Positions 60,409-64,000 of a stretch of DNA of 64,000 nt are shown here, piece after piece. The notes beneath the pieces were generated by a model. It did no database searches and was not told the DNA's origin. It saw nothing but the letters and a program-made list of their open reading frames with translations. How positions within the stretch are numbered: position 1 is the stretch's first letter; the number at the start of each line of letters is the position of its first letter. This stretch comes from Paramarasmius palmivorus (taxonomy: Eukaryota; Basidiomycota; Agaricomycetes; Agaricales; Marasmiaceae): positions 62,001-126,000 of the forward strand of contig JAYKXP010000040.1 in the NCBI GenBank assembly GCA_037176845.1, given 5' to 3'. Both the position numbers and the translations under genes were made by a program.

Positions 60409-61525
60409 ATGACGACCGTGTCTCAGCCCAAACTGCTTTTCATGTGAGTCCCAAGCTGTTCTACAATGGTATCTCTGAATCCTATCACGCCAATTCCTAG
60501 GTGGATCAATATCGTCAATGCATTTGTGGTTATAGACGACAATCCCAAAGTGATTTCCTCTACAAATCCAGAGTTCCTCGTAAAATGTCAGCATGACGAA
60601 AGTGAATCCTATTATGGCCCCTATCCATTTCGGATACAATTACAAGCGAGCGCAAACCCAAGGGATATCGTCGTTGGACATGAGAATATCGATAAAGATG
60701 CGAATTGCTCTTCGCCTATTCGCATCACCTTTGACAGCATGATGTCGACTGGGTATGTTATTCCCAGATCTGATGGAGATTTCTTACTGAAAACACATAG
60801 ATCCTTTGACATCGAGCTGATGACACTGAATATGTAGTTAGTTACTAAAAGGTGTTACAACTCACCGCTGATGTATATTATAAGGGGTATGGTAGATAAA
60901 CACTTCAAGTCGTTGCTGCTCGCTACCAGCGGTCCTAACACTACATCAAAGTATGTTTATTGACTGTTGCCCCTTTGCGAAGTCTAAAATGCGGTCGATG
61001 ATTAGTGCAGGGAACATACCTCAGACACTTACCCAGACACTTCCCCAGACACTTCCTCAGCAGACGATACTTACTCAAACAACTCTTACCCAAACAACAC
61101 TTACTCAGACGACACTTACTCAGATACTTACGACTCTCTCTACTCCCCCCACTGGCATTCCCGTGAAGGAAGATACCGAATCTTTACCAAACAAAACAGC
61201 TCTTATTGCTGGGACAGTCGTAAGAACTACGGTAGTCCTGGTACTGATAGCAGTATGGCTGTGCTGGCGGTGGCATAAACTTTGTAGGAGGCGCGGCATG
61301 AATATTACTCCGTGCCAAGCCACAGCAGCTTCTAAAATCCTGCAAAGCCAAAAAGGATATTTATTGACGATGCCAGACGGTCGTGACGGGGATCAGAACA
61401 GATGGAGGCTTCGAGTTGCGTCAGATATGGGGAGCAACCGGTCGCCGTCATTGCACTCAGACCATGAGGTTCATGACTCTCGTGTTATTAACCTCCCACC
61501 GCCCAGTTATTATACTTCTCCCTAA
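60409..61525 (+). CDS. Secreted-ectodomain single-helix protein with PPxY tail (copy 2)
   Basis: Five exons (60409-60443, 60501-60752, 60801-60833, 60885-60950, 61006-61525) join in phase into 301 residues, using the same splice positions as copy 1 at 53.5 kb. Shared parts are VISSTNPEFLVKC, DANCSSPIRITFDSM, LLLATSGPNTTS, the helix LIAGTVVRTTVVLVLIAVWL, the cytoplasmic KILQSQKGYLLTMP, and the end LPPPSYYTSP with PPxY. Between ectodomain and helix, copy 2 has a Thr/Gln-rich run of tandem QTL(T/P) and TQTTL units (61020-61130) absent from copy 1, which lengthens the stalk and adds likely O-glycosylation sites. The N-terminus lacks as strong a signal peptide (MTTVSQPKLLFMWINIVNA). Function unknown. 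Confidence 0.75.
61020..61130 (+). repeat. Coding minisatellite in the stalk of copy 2
   Basis: Tandem 12-15 bp units of the forms cagacacttaccc and acaacacttactca encode QTLTQTLPQTLPQ and then TQTTL repeats. Copy 1 has only QTLTTIF at this place. Confidence 0.8.
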
Positions 61526-61948
61526 TGATTGTAGATATTCCAATGGACATTTTACAAAGCCGTGTCATTTATGGTTTTTCCTATTATATTATCGCACATG
61601 CGGTAATGAAAATCTCGGCAAGTGCGGATACAGGCTTCCTGCCATCCCGGCTGTGCAAGAACAAGATCTCTTGCCATAATATCAATATAGAAGCCTCGAC
61701 TTTGATTTGCCACGTGGACTGGTTCTTCTCCAATAACCACAAGCACTCAAATTAGTTTCTATTAATACATTTCAGAGTAGCATACATTGTAGGCAGCTGG
61801 GGGATCTTAGTAATGAGAGGCTCCTAACGAAGATAGTACCGGCATAAGAAGCGCTCAGCTAAGATATAACGAGGGGAAATGATGTAGCAACAGAGCTGTT
61901 GATATCAAAACCGTTCGGATCATCTGCCAGGCCAAAAATGATGACGTT

Positions 61949-63401
61949 CTAGACAGCATAGTTCCCTGGGCTTCCAGGAGGAATCACAATTCCAGGATAT
62001 GCCTTTCTAGTCTGTTTCTCCCGGCCAATCACAAGAACTCGGTCTAATGGTATCACGGTATCAAAGCGTTCTCGGCGTGACTTGCCAGTTTCCCTAATTG
62101 GCACAGTTGCTTCATCTACGCTGGAAACACTAATACCTAGTGGTATCCTTACGACACTCAATGTCTGCGAGATTCCCTACAGGACCTTGTTAACTCATGA
62201 ATTTGAAACGAAATCACACCGAAAGCTCACAGCTGTTTGATTGAGAGAGCTCTGTAGCACCTCCAATGCGATTCCCATGGTTGACGCCGGGTCTGCATGT
62301 GAAAGACTTGCCACTGTGTATGTGATGAATAAAAGCGCATATATAATACCTGACTCGGCCCTAACGAGAGTAAGTGAACATCTTACGATGAAGGAAAAAC
62401 ATACGTGGTAATTAGTACAAGCTTGTACATCCTGTTAACTGGAGGTTTAAGAAATGCTTCACTCCTGCGCTTGATGGAGAATATACGCGTACCTATTCCA
62501 ACTCGATCAGTTGGTTTTATACATTAGGCAGAATACAATGCATATGACGTACAGATGAGTCCGGTTAAAACCAAGTTGGTCATAGCAGTGTACAGATAGC
62601 TTGCGCGGTTCATGTAATATCCCACGCGAAAATCCTGATGCCGGGAATCTACAAACAGGACGACCATTGCAAGTACTATCGATGAAATGTGAGTAGGTGG
62701 CTGATGAATCTATCGCGACACTATACGTACTCTGATTTAGCACGCATAGTATTAGAGGAATTACAACGATCCTCCAACACGTCCCCCAGACCCTATAGCA
62801 ACGTGAAAGCTAATCTTCTTCAGCAAAACGTTTACATTAGATTAGAATTTTGAGTTATCACCATCATACAATCGACTATCATGCTTGCAGAACAAGTAAG
62901 TATTGACGCTCCATATGACGCTGATATAATACGTACTTGGAAAGATAAACACAAGCTTTTCTCATTACGGCTTGCCTACAGGACATTTGTATTAGGTGAC
63001 TTCGATCCAGAACACGAGTACTCACGCTTTCCTGTCGTTCTTTTCCATGATCGCCCTTTGGAGATACATCATGTGGATGATCAGACTACATGTTGCCAAT
63101 AGGTACAAAGCAGATGAAAGGAAGCACTGTACTCGGTATCTCTCACGTTTCTGTGTGAGGTTGACATATAAACCGAAAACATAAAGGATCGAGAATATAC
63201 CTAGGACTAGTGCATCAGTTGATGGTTGATATGGATACGAAGGTTTGAGAAAGTCACCATATAGCAGGAAGTCGATCTACGTAAGATGAGTTAGGAGCTT
63301 GGAGATATGATCAACACTGAAATGCTTACCCCCAAAACGACCATGTAAAGTTGAACAGCTGAGCCTGCTACTGAATCTCTGAGAGCTGAGCATCCCGACA
63401 T
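61949..63401 (-). CDS. Seven-helix membrane protein of the agaricomycete type
   Basis: Nine exons (63401-63330, 63276-63026, 62975-62937, 62883-62862, 62809-62731, 62675-62553, 62492-62405, 62360-62231, 62176-61949) join in phase into 343 residues. Start MSGCSALRDS precedes helix 1. Later landmarks are FGLYVNL, ALYLLATCSLIIHMMYL, RCYRVWG followed by IVVIPLILCVL, YLYTAMTNLVLTGLICTRI, AESGIIYALLFITYTVAS and GISQTLSVVRIPLGIS. This is the order of the large agaricomycete family of uncharacterised seven-helix proteins, with a conserved ESG helix and an RxxLG end. The soluble tail of about 60 residues is rich in charged residues. A receptor-like role is possible but unproven. Ligand and partners are unknown. 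Confidence 0.75.
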
Positions 63402-64000
63402 TTTGGAATATTGTCCTATACAAGCGCAGCTTGTTGTTCTATATGCTCGAAGGCCTGCAGTATTTATATCATACTGTTGCTTCAACTTTGACCCAGGTGA
63501 ATGCCCATTCGGATCATCAGTGCTCACCTTGACCGACTGACATATAGAATGTAGTGGGGATTCTAAGATCAACAACGGGAGCATAACCGAAAGCGAACGT
63601 TAAATCCAGACAGCTACGATAACACGATTTTTTATGTCGCTGCCGTGGACCTTTCATAGAACAGCTATCGAGCAGCGTATACGTCTCGGCTCGGTCATTC
63701 AGAAGTTTTTTACCTTACCTCGAAGATAGTGGGCACCATCAGTTTTCGTTTTGACATCTGTATATACCGGGGTAACTAAAGACAATCACCACTGTCTTTT
63801 TTGGAGTCGACGTGAAATATGGAAAGGCCAGCTTGAGAGTCGGTCATATTTCAAAATCGAATATTTACCACGAGGCAATGTACGGGGCGGGCATGGCGGA
63901 AAGAGCTTCGAGAACTGGTCCTCTTGGCCGCGCCTTTGGCACGGGCCTTAGATCTTCTGGGAGGAATTCAAAGCCACCGTGTAAACCATGAAGAGTCTCC
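63402..64000. other. Right edge, no gene recognised
   Basis: This is the 5' flank of the seven-helix gene and beyond. Frames at 63584-63410 (minus) and 63751-63951 (plus) show no motif. Confidence 0.4.

Noticed and set aside
1..64000. CRISPR arrays, bacterial operons, Shine-Dalgarno sites
   Set aside because: The intron-rich gene structure and split tRNAs show eukaryotic DNA; the repeats are dispersed duplicates, not spaced arrays.

Overview
The window reads as nuclear DNA of a filamentous basidiomycete, most likely an agaricomycete. Genes are split by many short GT-AG introns (about 38-65 bp), tRNA genes carry introns, and the protein families fit: cytochrome P450s, monocarboxylate-type MFS transporters, a GH76-like membrane glycosidase, a Zn2Cys6 regulator and a seven-helix membrane protein. 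Most genes cannot be read from single open frames, so I joined exons by splice signals and reading-frame phase.

Layout. 1-1003 is the 3' end of a GH76-like membrane glycosidase. 4.6-8.7 kb holds two tandem MFS transporters. From about 8.7 to 39.6 kb the DNA is a nest of duplicated blocks. The inferred ancestral order is P450 (-), MFS (+), nucleotidyltransferase-like gene (-), tRNA-Ala (-), tRNA-Val (-), and a repeated unknown gene-like block here called X. P450 copies lie at 14.5-16.4, 18.3-20.3 and 25.2-27.2 kb (all open), at 31.8-33.9 kb (one frameshift) and at 39.2-39.5 kb (truncated). The MFS, nucleotidyltransferase-like and tRNA members of the later blocks are mostly relics. An intact nucleotidyltransferase-like gene lies at 34.7-36.5 kb. 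A 0.93 kb element with terminal inverted repeats sits upstream of the fourth P450 and is absent from the matching place at 39.16 kb.

39.6-49 kb is gene-poor: a short Zn2Cys6 regulator (41.8-42.5 kb), a small membrane protein (43.0-43.3 kb), a further nucleotidyltransferase relic, an intact split tRNA-Ala, a tRNA-Val and another X block. 49.3-51.5 kb is a complete class A FAD monooxygenase, followed by an intact tRNA-Val and an inverted, broken copy of the monooxygenase 3' end.

53.5-61.5 kb is a surface-protein cluster: two paralogous secreted-ectodomain/single-helix proteins flank a GH76-like single-helix protein and the tail of another. All of these, and the gene at the left edge, end in a PPxY motif. 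A 343-residue seven-helix protein closes the window (61.9-63.4 kb).

How they may work together (inference): P450s, the FAD monooxygenase, carboxylate-type transporters and a zinc-cluster regulator could form an oxidative metabolic cluster with export or uptake. The PPxY proteins could be surface proteins whose turnover is set by a WW-domain ubiquitin ligase.
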